The notes: generated from the letters alone by a model not told the origin. A stretch of 64,000 bases of DNA from Collinsella sp. 4_8_47FAA (GCF_000763055.1 NZ_KN214135.1:337460-401459); one strand, 5' to 3'; positions 7,702 to 15,611 are shown, counted from the stretch's first letter. A program made the numbers and translations.

Positions 7702-7928
7702 TAGATACACGGTGCCGGGCGTATCTATATAGCCGTGACCTGCGGTTTTATTGAGTTTGGATATGAAGGACAGTGGTTTTGGATACTGAGGTGACGTTTC
7801 CCAAGGTAACACTTTGCTGTAGTGGAGTACACCTTCAGTATCGAACTTCGATACCAGCTTATTTGCACCTATATATAGGTCGAGATCGGGGCTGCCCAGA
7901 CAGAAGATTGCTCTTCCCAGGCAAAATC
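7702..7928. other. noncoding AT-richer spacer
   Basis: No gene supported. It holds small palindromes, including ACCTATATATAGGT (7867-7880) and a stem around GTATCGAACTTCGATAC. Lower GC than its surroundings. A 130-codon frame crosses it but also covers the tRNA promoter and the repeats, so I do not accept it. Confidence 0.5.
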
Positions 7929-8070
7929 GAGCGTGGATTTTCTTCCGTTTGAAATCGAGCGTGGATAATCTCCCACTTTGCCGTGCCATCGAATCCAAAG
8001 TGGCAGATTATCCACGCTCATTCACTAGGCGGAAGATTTTCCACGCTCGTGTGTCCGATAATCCACGCTC
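7929..8070. repeat. nested palindromes built from five GAGCGTGGA motifs
   Basis: GAGCGTGGATTTTC or its variant GAGCGTGGATAATC occurs at 7929-7942 and 7957-7970, and in inverted form at 8006-8019, 8035-8048 and 8057-8070. The inner arms 7957-7979 and 7997-8019 match at 22 of 23 positions across a 17-nt loop. The outer arms 7929-7947 and 8030-8048 match at 16 of 19. The whole can fold into a nested hairpin on either strand. I see no coding potential. Confidence 0.8.
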
Positions 8071-8100
8071 GATGACGATGACCAACCTCGCCCCGGCCTA

Positions 8101-8320
8101 TGTCTCGACCTGTAACAGTAAGAGGGTTATTCCTCCCCTATCTGTTACAGATCGAGATGTTTCGCAGAAACCCCCGCTTACGTCTCATTCTGTAACAGTA
8201 AGAACGGTTTTCAGCCTCTTCGTGTTACGGATCGAGATGTTATCGGCCTTCCCTTGGCAATGTTTCGATCTGTAACTATAAGGAGGGTCTTCAGCCCACT
8301 CGTGTTACGGATCGAGACAA
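8101..8320. repeat. three 60-bp palindromic repeats at an exact 80-bp period
   Basis: Units at 8101-8160, 8181-8240 and 8261-8320 align without gaps; adjacent pairs match at 45 of 60 positions. The spacers 8161-8180 and 8241-8260 are exactly 20 nt and unrelated to each other. Each unit is an imperfect inverted repeat with ends like TCTCGATCTGTAACAG and its complement; in the first unit 15 of 16 arm bases pair. This differs from CRISPR because repeats are long, palindromic and diverged, and no cas genes are near. Confidence 0.85.
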
Positions 8321-8372
8321 ACCTGAAGCTTGGTTGGCGCCAAACACGCTGACTTATCGACATAAATAGAAA

Positions 8373-8403
8373 CGGGCCCTGTCCCACAAGGAAACAGAGC
8401 CCG
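8373..8403 (-). terminator. tRNA-Thr (TGT) terminator
   Basis: Stem 8373-8382/8394-8403 with 9 of 10 pairs, followed on the minus strand by TTTCTATTT. It lies ten bases after the tRNA. Confidence 0.75.
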
Positions 8404-8412
8404 AAACTCTCA

Positions 8413-8487
8413 TGGAGCCAGTGACAGGAATCGAACCTGCAACCCACTGATTACAAATCAGTTGCGCTACCGTTGCGCCACACTGGC
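8413..8487 (-). tRNA. tRNA-Thr (TGT)
   Basis: 75 nt with encoded CCA (8413-8415). Acceptor GCCAGTG pairs with CACTGGC; anticodon stem CTGAT/ATCAG encloses TTGTA, anticodon TGT. It is a stand-alone gene with its own promoter and terminator. Confidence 0.94.
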
Positions 8488-8517
8488 ACACTTGGCGCTT
8501 TCACGCGAAGCGAGTTA

Positions 8518-8546
8518 AGAATAAAGGAATTGCGGACGGGGCGCAA
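8518..8546 (-). promoter_or_regulatory. probable tRNA-Thr promoter
   Basis: Minus strand TTGCGC (8541-8546), 17 bases, TATTCT (8518-8523), about 30 bases before the tRNA 5' end. The stretch 8547-8640 beyond it shows no feature I can name. Confidence 0.45.
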
Positions 8547-8640
8547 CAGGCCGCACGGCGTTATACAAATATGCAAAATCCAGCAACAACGCGTACCAGG
8601 CCCGTTCATTTCTGTCAGTGCGCCCTCAATCTTAAAACCA

Positions 8641-8701
8641 TTCGCCAGAACGAATAGTTTTAATTACAATTGCTATATATAAAACTATTCGTTCTGGCGA
8701 A
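8641..8701 (+). promoter_or_regulatory. perfect 21-bp inverted repeat operator of the HTH-kinase gene
   Basis: 8641-8661 and 8681-8701 are perfect inverted copies of 21 nt separated by 19 nt. The spacer contains an extended -10 element TGCTATATA (8671-8679). Each arm starts with the smaller palindrome TTCG-N6-CGAA. The right arm ends 11 bases before the start codon. This is the layout of an autoregulated toxin-antitoxin type promoter. Confidence 0.75.
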
Positions 8702-8711
8702 GGGTTTCGCG

Positions 8712-10052
8712 ATGCTTACTACCAAAGAAGCTGCCGAGCTGCTCGGCATCACTCCGCGCAGGGTGCAGGATCTCATAAAAAACGGAGCACTTGAGGCCCG
8801 CAAGGCTTCTGGTGTATGGCTCATCGACAAAGACAGCGTCGACACGCGACTCCGCTCTGTGACCAAAACGGGGGGACGTCCCCGCCGCGGCCACGGTAAG
8901 AGCGAGATCGCGTTCACCCTCATGAACCGCACGTACGAAGTCGCTCAGCTGGTCTACAGTACATCGCGAAAAGACTTTACCCACATCGGTGCCGACATCG
9001 ATTACGCCCACGCCCCTATTGGAGTATTTGGCCCTAATAGCCCCATATCGCTAGACTCCTTCCGCATCTGGTGGCGCGGCCGCGGTATCCCGCTCGCACG
9101 CATTGGGCTAGCCTCCCTGCTTGCAGAAGCCGCAGTCGATGTTCCCGATGAACTCGTCCAGCGAAATCTCGGCCTCTCCTTATCCGACCAGTATTGGATT
9201 AGGCCCCAAGGTTCCGGTCTCACCTGGGAGGATATCAACTTCTTCAATAACGCCTTTGATGACGTCTCGCTGTCCATTGCACCCTTTGCCCCAGAGGGAA
9301 AAGCGGCTGCCGCAAAGCCCGATAACACCTCGGACGGCAATCTTCAAAAGTACTGGACGTGCGAGGGCGAACGTCGAATTCTGCATAAGGCAGGAGCGCA
9401 CCTGGACCAGGAACCTTATAACGAGCTGGTGGCGACCGCGCTCCACCGTCGCATCCTAAACGCCTGCGATTATGTGCCTTACTCGCTCGAGGGCACGGGC
9501 ACTTCCGCCCTGAGCACATGCGATGTCTTCTTAACTGATGAAGAAGAGTATGTCCCTGCGTTCTATGTAAACCAGCACGCAAACGCAGATGAACGGCTAA
9601 CCGACTACGAGCGATATGTAGCAAACTGCGAGGAGCTCGGGGTGACAGGCGTCAAGGATGCCCTTGACCGCATGATCGTATGTGACGACATCATTGCCAA
9701 CTACGATCGTCATTGGCGCAACTTCGGCCTCGTGCGAAACGTAAACACGCAAGCTTGCAGACCTGCCCCCATCTTCGATTCGGGCTCATCGCTCTGGTGC
9801 AACATATCACTAGAGGAGCTTAGGGCGGGAGAGCACAGTTTTACCAGCGCACAATTTCATTCAAGCCCCGCCAAACAAATGTTGCTCGTCGAGGACATGG
9901 GCTGGTTTGACTGCGACAAACTCGAAGGCTTCGTTGACGAGGCAATCGAGATTCTGTCTAAAAACGATGCTCTAGCAGCGAGACTACCTTATCTAAAAGA
10001 GGCGCTAACGTGGCGCCTCGAAAGAATGATCGACATCGCTGAATGGAGTTAG
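8712..10052 (+). CDS. HTH (excisionase-like) and HipA-like kinase fusion protein
   Basis: 446 residues from ATG 8712. Residues 1-55 are an excisionase/MerR-type winged HTH (LTTKEAAELLGITPRRVQDL). The C-terminal two thirds resemble HipA-type Ser/Thr kinases. A possible nucleotide-binding Lys lies in RILHKAG, followed by EPYNELVATALHRRIL. The catalytic loop reads NYDRHWRNFG, and the metal-binding Asp lies in PIFDSGSSLW. In classical hipBA the DNA-binding antitoxin is a separate protein; here it is the front part of the kinase. I rejected upstream starts because they run through the operator. The RBS is weak (AAGGG). Genes on both sides are minus-strand housekeeping genes, so this is a single-gene insertion. 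Targets are unknown. Confidence 0.8.
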   Translation: MLTTKEAAELLGITPRRVQDLIKNGALEARKASGVWLIDKDSVDTRLRSVTKTGGRPRRGHGKSEIAFTLMNRTYEVAQLVYSTSRKDFTHIGADIDYAHAPIGVFGPNSPISLDSFRIWWRGRGIPLARIGLASLLAEAAVDVPDELVQRNLGLSLSDQYWIRPQGSGLTWEDINFFNNAFDDVSLSIAPFAPEGKAAAAKPDNTSDGNLQKYWTCEGERRILHKAGAHLDQEPYNELVATALHRRILNACDYVPYSLEGTGTSALSTCDVFLTDEEEYVPAFYVNQHANADERLTDYERYVANCEELGVTGVKDALDRMIVCDDIIANYDRHWRNFGLVRNVNTQACRPAPIFDSGSSLWCNISLEELRAGEHSFTSAQFHSSPAKQMLLVEDMGWFDCDKLEGFVDEAIEILSKNDALAARLPYLKEALTWRLERMIDIAEWS

Positions 10053-10079
10053 CAAGGCAGCATTGCCCCGCCAACTCCC

Positions 10080-10757
10080 CTACCGTCCGCGCAACGCCTT
10101 GAGCTTGGCCAGGGTATCGGGGCTCAGGCGGCTGCCCAGAGTCATCTTGATCTGCGGAGCTTCCTCTGCCTCGTGAACGTCGTTATCGATCTGTTTGATC
10201 TCGTCCACCAGCATACGGCTCGAGATGCGCGTGACGCCCTTGCCCATGACGACGGCCTGTATTGTGCCGTCACTCGATACCACGGAGCACGCGCGGCCTT
10301 CCTCGCGCGCCTCGATGCAGAGCTTCTGCACCACGGTATCGGCAGAGACGCCCGTCGGTGAGAACTCGATACGCACGCCGCGGGCCGGCAGGTTGGGGCG
10401 CTCGCTGGAGATATTGCCCGCGCCGTCGAACACGACTACGGCCTCGTAGCGGCCCTGGGCAAACGCCGCCACGTCGTTGATGAGCGCGGTGCGCGCCATA
10501 TCGTGGACGTCACTGGAATACGGATCGTCGGAATGGTCGTACACGAGCTTTTCGTAGCGCGGCGTGCAGTGGATCACGTTGTAACCGTCGACCACCAGCA
10601 GCTCGGGCTTATTGGAGTGCACCGTCGAGACTGGGTCGGCGATGGCCTGCGCAAACGCATTGCCGCCCACGCCATAGGTCGCGGCCGAAACAATCGGCTT
10701 GGCCGAGCCCTCGCCAAAGCGCTTGGCCTTGGACTTGGCGCGGTTCTTCTTGGACAT
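10080..10757 (-). CDS. NYN-domain ribonuclease, YacP/Rae1-like
   Basis: 225 residues. After a basic N-terminal tail of about 50 residues, the NYN/PIN-like domain starts LLVVDGYNVIH, with further acidic residues in VVFDGAGN and VVSSDGTIQ that could bind the catalytic metal. Bacillus YacP (Rae1) cleaves mRNA in the ribosomal A site; that role is only inferred here. The RBS GGAGGAG overlaps the end of rlmB, three bases upstream, so it is coupled to rlmB exactly as yacP is in Firmicutes. The basic tail is unusual and may bind RNA or ribosomes. Confidence 0.85.
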   Translation of the reverse strand: MSKKNRAKSKAKRFGEGSAKPIVSAATYGVGGNAFAQAIADPVSTVHSNKPELLVVDGYNVIHCTPRYEKLVYDHSDDPYSSDVHDMARTALINDVAAFAQGRYEAVVVFDGAGNISSERPNLPARGVRIEFSPTGVSADTVVQKLCIEAREEGRACSVVSSDGTIQAVVMGKGVTRISSRMLVDEIKQIDNDVHEAEEAPQIKMTLGSRLSPDTLAKLKALRGR

Positions 10758-10760
10758 GCG

Positions 10761-11675
10761 CTACTCCTCCCCCATGAGCTCGCCGGCATTGCGGCGCAGC
10801 CATTCAAAGCACAGCGCCGTGGTCGCCTGGGCAACATTGAGGCTCTCGGTCATGCCGCGCTGGGGAAGCTTGGTCAAAAAGTCGCACTTCTCGAGCACCA
10901 GGCGCGAGATGCCGTCGCCCTCGGAGCCCATGACGAGCGCAACGCGGCCCTCGAAGGGAGCGTCCCAGCAGCTGCCCTCGGCGTGCTCGGAGGCGCCACC
11001 CACCCAAAAGCCAGCGGCCTTGAGGTCATCGAGCGCACGGGCGATATTGGGAACCTGTGCGATGGGCAGATGCATGACGGCGCCGGCAGAAGTCTTGTAG
11101 CTGCCCACGGTCACGCCGGCGGCACGCTTGTTGGCGATGATGACGCCGGCCGCGCCCACAACCTCGGCGGAGCGCACGATGGCGCCAAAGTTGCCGTCGT
11201 CAGTCACGTGGTCGAGCACCACGACAAGTGCCGGGCCCTCGCCTGCGCGGTCGAGAATATCGGCGACATCGGCATAGGGGAAGTTGCCAACCTCGAGCGC
11301 AATGCCCTGGTGAGCGCCATGGCTCGACAGCGCATCGAGCTGCGCGCGCGGCACATACTTAATGCGGACGCCCGCGGCGTTGAGGTCGTCGACCAGGCGC
11401 GACAAGGCAGCATCGCGCTCCCCGCCCTCGGCGATGAGTGCGCACTTGATGGGAAAACCAGTGCGCAGCGCCTCGGCGGCAGCACGACGACCTTCGATAA
11501 ACTCGCCCTTGGGAGCCTGGACAACGTCGCGGTTGCGATCGCGCTGCGGACGTGCGGCCTGGGTGCGATCGCGCTGGCCCTTGGAAGCGGCAGAGCGATC
11601 ATTGCGGCGAATCGGACGCGAGCCAGAAGCAGCCTGCTTGCCTCCACGCGATGCACGCTTGCGATTGTCGGCCAT
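10761..11675 (-). CDS. rlmB: 23S rRNA 2'-O-ribose methyltransferase RlmB (TrmH family)
   Basis: 304 residues. A basic, disordered N-terminal 60 residues precede the substrate-binding domain (FIEGRRAAAEALRTG) and a SPOUT methyltransferase domain with VVLDHVTDDGNFGAIVRSAE, LVMGSEGDGISRLV and the knot motif ESLNVAQATTALCFE, all typical of the family. It should methylate G2251 (E. coli numbering) of 23S rRNA using SAM. It lies downstream of cysS and upstream of the NYN nuclease, the order seen in many Gram-positives. RBS GGAGG precedes the start. Confidence 0.92.
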   Translation of the reverse strand: MADNRKRASRGGKQAASGSRPIRRNDRSAASKGQRDRTQAARPQRDRNRDVVQAPKGEFIEGRRAAAEALRTGFPIKCALIAEGGERDAALSRLVDDLNAAGVRIKYVPRAQLDALSSHGAHQGIALEVGNFPYADVADILDRAGEGPALVVVLDHVTDDGNFGAIVRSAEVVGAAGVIIANKRAAGVTVGSYKTSAGAVMHLPIAQVPNIARALDDLKAAGFWVGGASEHAEGSCWDAPFEGRVALVMGSEGDGISRLVLEKCDFLTKLPQRGMTESLNVAQATTALCFEWLRRNAGELMGEE

Positions 11676-11718
11676 AAAGCGGCCTCCTTTAAATACTTTT
11701 CAAACAGGACAAAAGAAG

Positions 11719-11750
11719 CGACCGCTTAAGACGAATAGCTCAAGCGGTCG
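11719..11750 (-). terminator. terminator after cysS
   Basis: Perfect 9-bp stem 11719-11727/11742-11750, with CTTCTTTTG following on the minus strand. It would separate cysS from rlmB, at least partly. Confidence 0.7.
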
Positions 11751-11757
11751 GTACGGG

Positions 11758-11852
11758 TTTTCCAAGTGCCCGAGATTGCCGTGAAAGAGGAGCGACGCGT
11801 ACTTGAGTACGCGAGCGACGGTTTGAACGGCAAGGTCGGGTGCTTGGGAAAC
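11758..11852 (-). repeat. 95-bp imperfect palindrome just after cysS
   Basis: About 24-nt arms (11758-11781 and 11828-11852) pair with a few mismatches; the centre holds a second palindrome CGCGTACTTGAGTACGCG. It begins ten bases after the cysS stop, ahead of the terminator. Either an RNA structure in the cysS 3' end or a dispersed repeat. Confidence 0.6.
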
Positions 11853-11861
11853 CCGCGGGGA

Positions 11862-13328
11862 TTAGAGAGATTTGATACGGGTGCCGGCGGCGGTATCCTC
11901 AATGGTGAGGCCCAGGTCCTTGAGCTGGTCGCGGATGGCGTCGGCCAGATCCCAGTTCTTGGCGGCACGGGCCTCGGCGCGGGCCTCGAGAATCTTGGCA
12001 GCAGCCTCGTCCACGTCGTCGCCCGTGTAGGCGACCAGGCCGGCGGCAACGCCTAGCAGACCCAGCGGCAGCTCTACCTTGGGCTCGGGGAGCTCAACGC
12101 CAAACGTATCGAGCAGCTCGGCCAGCGTGTCGGCGGCGGCAAGCGCGGCGGCCTTGTCGGCAGCATCGCCCGCCTGCTCCAGGTACTGGTTGCACTCGGT
12201 CACAAAGCCAAAGACGGCACCCATGGCACCGGCGGTGTTAAAGTCGTCGTCCATGCACTCCTTAAAGGCGGCGCGGGTCTCGGCGGCCTTGGCGGCAAAC
12301 GCCTCGGCGGCAGCCGCATCGGCATCGGCCGTCGCATGGTTCGCGGCCCAACGCAGGTTCTCGACCGTACCGGCGATACGCGTGAGCGAGTTCTCGGCAC
12401 CCTCCAGGCGCTCCCAAGAAAAGTCGAGAGGTGAGCGATAGCTCGTCTGCAGCATCAGCAGGCGCAGGGCGGCAGCGGAGTGCTGCTCGAGGACCTCGGC
12501 CAGCGTAAAGAAGTTGCCGAGCGACTTGGACATCTTCTCGCCGTCTACCAGCAGCATGCCCGTGTGCATCCAGGTGTTGGAGAAGCCCTGGTGCCAGGCG
12601 CAGGTGGCCTGGGCGCACTCGTTCTCATGATGCGGGAAGGCAAGGTCGGAGCCACCGCCGTGGATGTCAATCGGGGTGCCCAGGTAGCGGTGCACCATGG
12701 CGGCGCACTCGGTGTGCCAACCGGGACGCCCCTCGCCCCAGGGGCTCGGCCAGCTGGGCTCGCCGGGCTTGGCGGCCTTCCACAGGGCAAAGTCGAGCGG
12801 GTCGTTCTTGTCCTCGTTCTCCTCGATGCGCGCGCCAACCATAAGGTCGTCGATGTTGCGGCCCGAGACCTGACCATAGTTGGGATCGCTGCGCACGGCA
12901 AAGTACACGTCGCCGTTATCGGCTGCGTAAGCGTGGCCCTGCTCGATAAGCGTCTTGATCATGGCGATCATGGGGCCGATCTCCTTGGTGGCGCGGGGAC
13001 GCACATCGGGATCGAGCACGTTGGCGGCGCGCATGACGCCGATGAACTTGTCGGAGAACTCCGTCGCGACCTCGGCAGCCGTACGGCCCTGCTCGTTGGC
13101 GCGCTTGATGATCTTGTCGTCGACATCGGTGAGGTTCTGGGCGAACGTGACCTCGTAGCCGCTCGCGATGAGCCAGCGACGAATCACGTCAAAGCTGATG
13201 AACGTGCGGGCATTGCCGATGTGGATGTTGTCGTAGACCGTGGGGCCGCACACGTACATGCGGACCTTGCCGGACTCGATGGGCTGGAACTCTTCCTTTT
13301 TATGGGTAGCGCTGTTATAGATACGCAT
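11862..13328 (-). CDS. cysS: cysteinyl-tRNA synthetase
   Basis: 488 residues. The class I signature is CGPTVYDNIHIGNARTF, containing HIGN; KMSKSLGN is the second signature loop. Zinc ligands are recognisable at Cys 28, Cys in HTECAAM, and the HHENECAQA region. It charges tRNA-Cys with cysteine using ATP. It starts four bases after the ispF stop, in a run disA-ispD-ispF-cysS-rlmB-NYN that preserves a widespread Gram-positive gene order, here without gltX, cysE and mrnC. RBS AAGGAG overlaps the ispF stop. Confidence 0.97.
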   Translation of the reverse strand: MRIYNSATHKKEEFQPIESGKVRMYVCGPTVYDNIHIGNARTFISFDVIRRWLIASGYEVTFAQNLTDVDDKIIKRANEQGRTAAEVATEFSDKFIGVMRAANVLDPDVRPRATKEIGPMIAMIKTLIEQGHAYAADNGDVYFAVRSDPNYGQVSGRNIDDLMVGARIEENEDKNDPLDFALWKAAKPGEPSWPSPWGEGRPGWHTECAAMVHRYLGTPIDIHGGGSDLAFPHHENECAQATCAWHQGFSNTWMHTGMLLVDGEKMSKSLGNFFTLAEVLEQHSAAALRLLMLQTSYRSPLDFSWERLEGAENSLTRIAGTVENLRWAANHATADADAAAAEAFAAKAAETRAAFKECMDDDFNTAGAMGAVFGFVTECNQYLEQAGDAADKAAALAAADTLAELLDTFGVELPEPKVELPLGLLGVAAGLVAYTGDDVDEAAAKILEARAEARAAKNWDLADAIRDQLKDLGLTIEDTAAGTRIKSL

Positions 13329-13331
13329 TCG

Positions 13332-13826
13332 TTACTCCTTAACGGTTTTCTGTAGCAGGCAGACGGCCCAGGCGCCGATTCCCTCGCCCTGGCCTTCCCA
13401 ACCGAGCTTTTCGGTCGTAGTGGCGGCGACGCCCACGTTTTCGACGTCAACGCCCAGGGCATGGGCAAGGTTGGCGCGCATGGCATCGCGGTGCGGGGTG
13501 ATCTTGGGTTGCTGACAGGCAATGGTGCAATCGGCATCGACAAACTCGAAGCCCAGCTCGCGCGCATAGTCCATCACGCGAGCGAGCAGCACCATCGAAT
13601 CGGCACCCTCATAGGCGGGGTCGGTATCGGGGAATAGCTTGCCGATGTCTCCCCCGCGGCAGGCGCCCAGAATAGCGTCGGCCAAGGCGTGCGCGAGCAC
13701 ATCGGCATCCGAGTGGCCCAGCAGGCCGCGCTCGTAGGGAATGTCGACACCGCCGATGATACATCGACGCCCCTCCACCAGACGGTGAACGTCGTAGCCA
13801 TGGCCAATGCGCAGGTTACTGAACAT
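13332..13826 (-). CDS. ispF: 2-C-methyl-D-erythritol 2,4-cyclodiphosphate synthase
   Basis: 164 residues from ATG 13826. The start is placed where GLxIGxGxDVH-type sequence begins (MFSNLRIGHGYDVHRLVEG); an earlier in-frame start at 13859 would add 11 unrelated residues. Metal-binding DxH in GYDVH and the HSDADVLAHALADAILG block are conserved, as is the ATTTEKLGWEGQGEGI C-terminus. The enzyme closes the cyclic diphosphate in the MEP isoprenoid pathway. It overlaps the 3' end of ispD by 11 bases, so the two consecutive-pathway enzymes are translationally coupled. Confidence 0.96.
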   Translation of the reverse strand: MFSNLRIGHGYDVHRLVEGRRCIIGGVDIPYERGLLGHSDADVLAHALADAILGACRGGDIGKLFPDTDPAYEGADSMVLLARVMDYARELGFEFVDADCTIACQQPKITPHRDAMRANLAHALGVDVENVGVAATTTEKLGWEGQGEGIGAWAVCLLQKTVKE

Positions 13827-14544
13827 GGGGAAGGTCCTCTCCCTCGGCCATGCGGCCAAGCAGAATCGCGGTTACGGGACGCAGGTCCTCGGGCACCGTC
13901 ACCTTAAGGTTATCGCGTGGGCTCTGGACGCAGCGGACGCGCCCACCCATGCGCTCGACCAGCGACGAATCATCGGTACCGATAAAGCCCTCGGCAATGG
14001 CTGCAGCGTGGGCGCGCTTCATAGCATCGACGCTAAAGATCTGCGGCGTCTGCGCTGCCCAGTAGAGCTCACGCGGCGGCGTCTCGACGATATTATCGCC
14101 GTCAACGATCTTGAGCGTGTCGATCGCGGGCTGACCGCACACGACACCGTCGAGGGCACGGTCGCTCACGAGCACGTCGATAGCGTGGTCGATGGCCTCG
14201 GTCGTAATGAGCGGACGAGCGCCGTCGTGGATGGCGACATATTCGAAACCCGCCGGAACCGCATGCACGCCGGCACGGGTGGAATCCTGACGGGTATCGC
14301 CGGCATCGGCAAAGCTGATGGGCGTGTCATAGTCAAACGGGTCGATGGCCAGGCGGCGCATCTCGGCACGGCGCTCGGCAGGGCAAACCACGACGATATG
14401 GCCGACCTTATCGCTACGATCGAACGCGCGGATGGACCAGCTCATGAGCGGACGGCCCGCCACATTAACGAGCTGCTTGCCGCCGGGATTTCCAAAGCGC
14501 TGGCCGCTGCCGCCGGCAACGACCACGGCGCATACGGGCGCCAT
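13816..14544 (-). CDS. ispD: 2-C-methyl-D-erythritol 4-phosphate cytidylyltransferase
   Basis: 242 residues. The N-terminal nucleotide-binding loop reads VVVAGGSGQRFG, followed by KQLVNVAGRPLMSWS. VAIHDGARPLI and the GTDDSSLVERMGG region are conserved substrate-binding parts. It transfers CMP from CTP to methylerythritol phosphate in the MEP pathway. Its ATG overlaps the disA stop by one base (TAATG), and its end overlaps ispF. The remaining CDP-ME kinase ispE is 20 kb away at 34.3-35.2 kb. Confidence 0.95.
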   Translation of the reverse strand: MAPVCAVVVAGGSGQRFGNPGGKQLVNVAGRPLMSWSIRAFDRSDKVGHIVVVCPAERRAEMRRLAIDPFDYDTPISFADAGDTRQDSTRAGVHAVPAGFEYVAIHDGARPLITTEAIDHAIDVLVSDRALDGVVCGQPAIDTLKIVDGDNIVETPPRELYWAAQTPQIFSVDAMKRAHAAAIAEGFIGTDDSSLVERMGGRVRCVQSPRDNLKVTVPEDLRPVTAILLGRMAEGEDLPHVQ

Positions 14545-15611
14545 TATGCGTTCCCCTGTTTGGTGCCCTTCATGCGGTACAGCGAGTCCGCAAGAATGGC
14601 AGGGTTGTTGACGCCAAAGTCGCCCAAGCGCTCCGGATCCTCGCTGATGTCGTCCATGAGCTCCTGCAGCGAGCCGTACTCGTCGACGATCTTCTCGGCC
14701 ACGCCGTCGCGCACGACGGACACGCGCGAAAGCGTGCGCAGGCCCAGCGGCGTCATGACGGAGTCCTCGTCCAGGTCGTCGTAACCCAGAACTGCCGCCA
14801 CGTGCTGCGGGTCGGACAGGTCCTTAGGCGTCATGCGGCTCAGCTCGGCGCGGATCTTCTCGGCGTTTGCCTCGGAGGAATCGCTTGCGTAGTCGCGGAT
14901 CATCAAGTCGTATTCGGTATCCATGCTGGAGCCCGCGAGCTGCTCGAGCTGCATCTGCACGAGCTTGCCCTGGTTGCCCAGCTTGACAATGCAATCCTTA
15001 AGCTCGGTCTTTGCCTGCTGCATGATCTCGAAGCTCGAGAAAATACCGGTAATGTCGGCGAGCGTGACGTAGTCGTCGAGCTCGAGGGCCGTCAGGCGCA
15101 GCAGGGAGCGGTCGAGCGACTGACGGGTAGTCTGGAGCGTGGCGACGAGCTGGTTGACCGAGCTCATGATGGTGGTGACGGGCTGGATCTCGTAGCTCTT
15201 GCCGTGAACGTACACGTTAACGACGGCGCGACGAGCCGAAACCGAGATCACGATGGCGTCGGTGAGCACCGACATGCGAGCGGCAGTACGGTGACGCATG
15301 CCCGTCTCACTCGTGGCAAGCGAGGGATCGGGATTGAGGTGGAAGTTGGCGCGCAGGATCTGGGTGAGGTCGCCATCGATAACGATGGCACCGTCCATCT
15401 TGGAAAGCTCGAACAGGCGGTTCGAGGTAAACGAAATGTTGAGCGGGAAGCCGTCGTTACCGGCAGCGAGCACGTTTTCGGTGTCGCCGACGCAGATAAG
15501 GGCACCCAGGTGACCGGCAATGATCATGTCGAGGGCGGTGCGGATCGGCTGGCCAGGTGCCGTCAGGCGAATGGCCTGTTCCATACGCTTTTGCAGCTCG
15601 TTCTTATCCAA
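14544..15611 (-). CDS. disA: DNA integrity scanning diadenylate cyclase DisA
   Basis: 355 residues. The DAC domain carries both signature motifs, DGAIVIDGD (near residue 73) and RHRTA (near 106). A helical linker is followed by a C-terminal HhH DNA-binding domain (LRTLSRVSVVRDGVAEKIV). DisA makes the second messenger c-di-AMP from two ATP and pauses at branched DNA. It is first of the operon disA-ispD-ispF-cysS and overlaps ispD by one base. It is divergent from the mntP riboswitch, with about 155 bases between. Confidence 0.97.
   Translation of the reverse strand: MDKNELQKRMEQAIRLTAPGQPIRTALDMIIAGHLGALICVGDTENVLAAGNDGFPLNISFTSNRLFELSKMDGAIVIDGDLTQILRANFHLNPDPSLATSETGMRHRTAARMSVLTDAIVISVSARRAVVNVYVHGKSYEIQPVTTIMSSVNQLVATLQTTRQSLDRSLLRLTALELDDYVTLADITGIFSSFEIMQQAKTELKDCIVKLGNQGKLVQMQLEQLAGSSMDTEYDLMIRDYASDSSEANAEKIRAELSRMTPKDLSDPQHVAAVLGYDDLDEDSVMTPLGLRTLSRVSVVRDGVAEKIVDEYGSLQELMDDISEDPERLGDFGVNNPAILADSLYRMKGTKQGNA

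Noticed and set aside
7606-7998. 130-codon minus-strand frame
   Set aside because: It covers the tRNA promoter and the palindromic repeats, has no RBS and no recognisable domain.
8101-8320. CRISPR array
   Set aside because: Three diverged 60-bp palindromic units with 75 percent identity and no cas genes do not fit.
11726-12049. 107-codon minus-strand frame after cysS
   Set aside because: Overlaps the cysS 3' end in another frame and the palindrome; no support.
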